From Leifsonia sp. ZF2019 (lineage in GTDB: Bacteria > Actinomycetota > Actinomycetes > Actinomycetales > Microbacteriaceae): DNA of 64,000 nt. The DNA lies in the NCBI RefSeq assembly GCF_019924635.1, contig NZ_CP065037.1, forward strand, positions 3,658,001 through 3,722,000, given 5' to 3'. The notes beneath the pieces are model-generated. The model was not told where the DNA came from. It worked only from the letters and a program-made list of their open reading frames with translations, and ran no database searches. Below are positions 62,169 to 64,000 of this stretch, in pieces. How positions within the stretch are numbered: the first letter of the stretch is position 1; each line of letters starts with the position of its first letter. Both the position numbers and the translations under genes were made by a program.

Positions 62169-63413
62169 TCAGCCGAGGAGGCGGGTGAGGAACGGGTTGC
62201 GGAAGCGGCCCGCGGGGTCGAAGCGCTCGGCGAGGGCGCGGAAGTCGTCGAGGCGCGGGTACAGGTGCGGGACGAGGCCGGCCGGGTCGAGGTAGAGCTT
62301 GCCCCAGTGCGGGCGCGCGCCGAGCGGGAGGAGGGCGTCCTCGAGCGCGGGGAGCACCGCCTCCACCCCCTCCTGGTCGCGCAGCCAGGTGAAGTGGAGA
62401 CCGACCACGTCGGTGCCGTAAGCGCTCGACAGCCAGAGGTCGTCGGCCGCCGCGGTGCGGATCTCGCTGATCTGCAGCACCGGAGCGATCAGCGCGCCGA
62501 GGGAGCGCACGGCGCCGATCGCGGCGACGGCGTTCGCGCGCGGCACGAGGTACTCCGACTGGATCTCCGCGCCGTTCGACGGCGTGAACTCGAACCGGAA
62601 GTGTGCGAGCCGCTCGCTCCACGGGCCCGCGACTCCGAGCTGCTCGGTGGTGTTGCGCACGTCCATGGTCGCGATCATGTGCCGGGCCTCGGTGAGGGCG
62701 GGTGCGCCGAAGAAGTCGTCGCCGACGGCGGAGGGAGCGTCGGCGAGCTCCTTGATCCAGCCCAGGCTCACCGTGGGCTCGTCCCACGTGGTGAAGAGGG
62801 AGACGCTGTAGGCCGCCGACGTCACCTCGTCGAACCGGTCGAGGACCGCCTCCCACGGCACCCCGCCGAACAGTCTCTGCCGCACGGTGTAAGTCGGCCG
62901 GATGTCGAGGGTCACCTCCAGCACGACGCCGAGCGCCCCGAGCGAGACCACGGCGCCGTCGAAGCCCTCGTCCCCGCGGCGCAGGTCGACGACGTCCCCG
63001 TCGGCGGTGAGGATGCTCAGCCCGGCGACCGCCGTCGCGAGCGTGCCGTTGCGGTCGCCCGACCCGTGGGTGGAGGTCGCGATCGCGCCCGCGACGGAGA
63101 TGTGAGGGAGCGACGCGAGGTTGTGCAGTGCCCAGCCGGCGGCCTCCAGCTCCCGCGCGAGGTCGCCGTAGCGCACCCCGCCGCCGACGGTGGCCGTGCG
63201 CGCCTCCGCGTCGATCCGGATCATCGCCGGGAGCGCCGCAGTGCTCACGAGGAGGTCACCGGTGTCGGCGAGATCGTTGAACGAGTGCCGGCTCCCCAGC
63301 GCCCGCACGGTGCGGGCGCTGGCGATCAGCTCCCGCAGCTCCGCCACGGTCGCCGGAGCGGCGATGCGGCTCGCCCCGTACTCGTAGTTGCCGGCCCAGT
63401 TCCATTCGCCCAC
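62169..63413 (-). CDS. aldO: Alditol (xylitol/sorbitol) oxidase, VAO-type flavoprotein
   Basis: A 414-residue oxidase of the vanillyl-alcohol-oxidase fold converting sugar alcohols to aldoses with O2. GEWNWAGNYEYGASRI, ALGSRHSFNDLADTGD (His43 at the position that covalently binds FAD in Streptomyces AldO), NLASLPHISVAGAIATSTHGSGDRNG, AAYSVSLFTTWDEP and the C-terminal HFTWLRDQ with RPHWGKLY closely follow the Streptomyces alditol oxidase as I remember it. D-arabinono-lactone oxidase is the wider family. The GTG at 63413 has AAGGAGG at 5 bases; a longer upstream frame is rejected. It sits between purD and purC without functional link. Confidence 0.88.
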   Translation of the reverse strand: MGEWNWAGNYEYGASRIAAPATVAELRELIASARTVRALGSRHSFNDLADTGDLLVSTAALPAMIRIDAEARTATVGGGVRYGDLARELEAAGWALHNLASLPHISVAGAIATSTHGSGDRNGTLATAVAGLSILTADGDVVDLRRGDEGFDGAVVSLGALGVVLEVTLDIRPTYTVRQRLFGGVPWEAVLDRFDEVTSAAYSVSLFTTWDEPTVSLGWIKELADAPSAVGDDFFGAPALTEARHMIATMDVRNTTEQLGVAGPWSERLAHFRFEFTPSNGAEIQSEYLVPRANAVAAIGAVRSLGALIAPVLQISEIRTAAADDLWLSSAYGTDVVGLHFTWLRDQEGVEAVLPALEDALLPLGARPHWGKLYLDPAGLVPHLYPRLDDFRALAERFDPAGRFRNPFLTRLLG

Positions 63414-63547
63414 GTGGTCCTCCTTCGCACCGTGGCACGCGCGGTCCCGCGCCGCCTCCGACCGGTTCAGTCTAGGGATGTGAACGTGCGCATCGCGACG
63501 GCGACGCTGCTCGGCCGGCGGAGGCGCGTGCACCCGACGAACGCCCC

Positions 63548-63553
63548 TACGAT
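63548..63553 (+). promoter_or_regulatory. -10 box of leaderless purC transcript
   Basis: TACGAT ends 6 bases before the purC GTG at 63560. The context TACGATGGACGGGTGA nearly duplicates the purM promoter. Confidence 0.55.
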
Positions 63554-63559
63554 GGACGG

Positions 63560-64000
63560 GTGAGCGAACTGGCGGGATGGGTCCACAGCTATTCGGGCAA
63601 GGTGCGTGACCTCTATGTGCCGGACGGCGCCTCCGGGCTCGACGACGCGGATGCGATGCTCGTCGTCGCCAGCGATCGGGTGAGCGCGTTCGACCACGTC
63701 CTGTCCCCGGGCATCCCGGGCAAGGGCGAGTTGCTGACCGCGCTCAGCCTGTGGTGGTTCGACCAGCTGAGCGACGTTCCGAACCACCTGGTGCCCGATC
63801 ACGAGCTGCGCCGGGAGGGGGCGGATGACCGGGTCGTCGAGCGCATCCCCGCCGAGGTCTCCGGCCGCGCCATGCTGGTGAAGCCGCTCGACATGTTCCC
63901 CGTCGAGTGCGTCGTGCGCGGGTACCTGACGGGCAGCGGGTGGGCCGAGTACCAGGCCAGCCGGAGCGTGTGCGGCATCCCGCTGCCCGAGGGCCTGAGC
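63560..64000 (+). CDS. purC: SAICAR synthase, 5' part (runs off right edge)
   Basis: The first 147 codons of phosphoribosylaminoimidazole-succinocarboxamide synthase, which joins CAIR and aspartate in purine synthesis. The start [23 protein letters not shown] is followed by [61 protein letters not shown], all SAICAR-synthetase hallmarks. The open frame continues to the window end. The GTG start is supported by the -10 box at 63548. Confidence 0.95.
   Translation, partial: MSELAGWVHSYSGKVRDLYVPDGASGLDDADAMLVVASDRVSAFDHVLSPGIPGKGELLTALSLWWFDQLSDVPNHLVPDHELRREGADDRVVERIPAEVSGRAMLVKPLDMFPVECVVRGYLTGSGWAEYQASRSVCGIPLPEGLS

Overview
The window is about 70% GC. Its gene content and codon use point to an actinobacterium of the Microbacteriaceae; Leifsonia or a close relative is my best guess, which cannot be proven from this segment. 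Supporting signs are DUF2277 and DUF3073 proteins, a TipA-type MerR regulator, a DesK/DesR-type two-component system, a long Arg/Asp-rich DEAD-box helicase, and many genes whose -10 box (TANNNT) sits only 6-8 bases before the start codon, as in leaderless actinobacterial mRNAs. It looks chromosomal. I found no insertion sequence, prophage, CRISPR array, rRNA or tRNA.

Layout. 1-5000: an XRE/cupin regulator divergent from an EamA exporter, a GlxA-type regulator, GAPDH (gap) and a phosphotransferase-family kinase. 5000-12400: DEAD-box helicase, FAD oxidoreductase plus SRPBCC protein, DUF2277, and a short UvrA-like ATPase. 12400-14100: a holin-like membrane protein and a membrane-anchored HtrA-type protease. 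14170-20562: the histidine utilisation genes, with an IclR regulator divergent from hutH-hutU-hutI and a convergent hutG. An identical 18-base pseudo-palindrome precedes hutH/iclR and hutG and probably ties them into one regulon. 20658-26800: a large RND permease and a divergent MocR-YczE pair. 26900-34900: TipA-type MerR regulator, a membrane protein with YGQAP repeats and an apparent frameshift, GNAT acetyltransferase, glutamate dehydrogenase, succinate-semialdehyde dehydrogenase and a KimA-like APC permease. 35100-37500: PadR-DUF4097 operon and an ABM-domain membrane protein. 37577-45143: LacI regulator divergent from a sugar ABC operon that also encodes an S51 peptidase and a debranching-type glycosidase, with translationally coupled stop/start overlaps. 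45226-49600: flavin monooxygenase, DUF3073, and a leuC-leuD-ybhB operon behind a tandem array of four 13-base operator-like repeats. 49650-57018: two-component system with an ABC-2 exporter, a LAL-type LuxR regulator and a surface protein. 57114-64000: a purine cluster (purM, purF, divergent purD, partial purC) with an SCP-like protein, a small membrane protein and an alditol oxidase.

The most interesting signals are non-coding. (i) Three families of intergenic palindromes recur just downstream of stop codons: family A four times, B two or three times, C three times. (ii) Four 13-base repeats lie in exact register before leuC. (iii) A four-half-site dyad at 650-687 contains both overlapping -10 boxes and nearly touches both start codons of a divergent pair. 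(iv) Paired operators can be read directly for the LacI, PadR, MocR, MerR and hut systems. No single unknown multi-gene system stands out. The best candidates for undescribed biology are the repeat families, the leuCD iteron promoter and the S51 peptidase inside a sugar-uptake operon.
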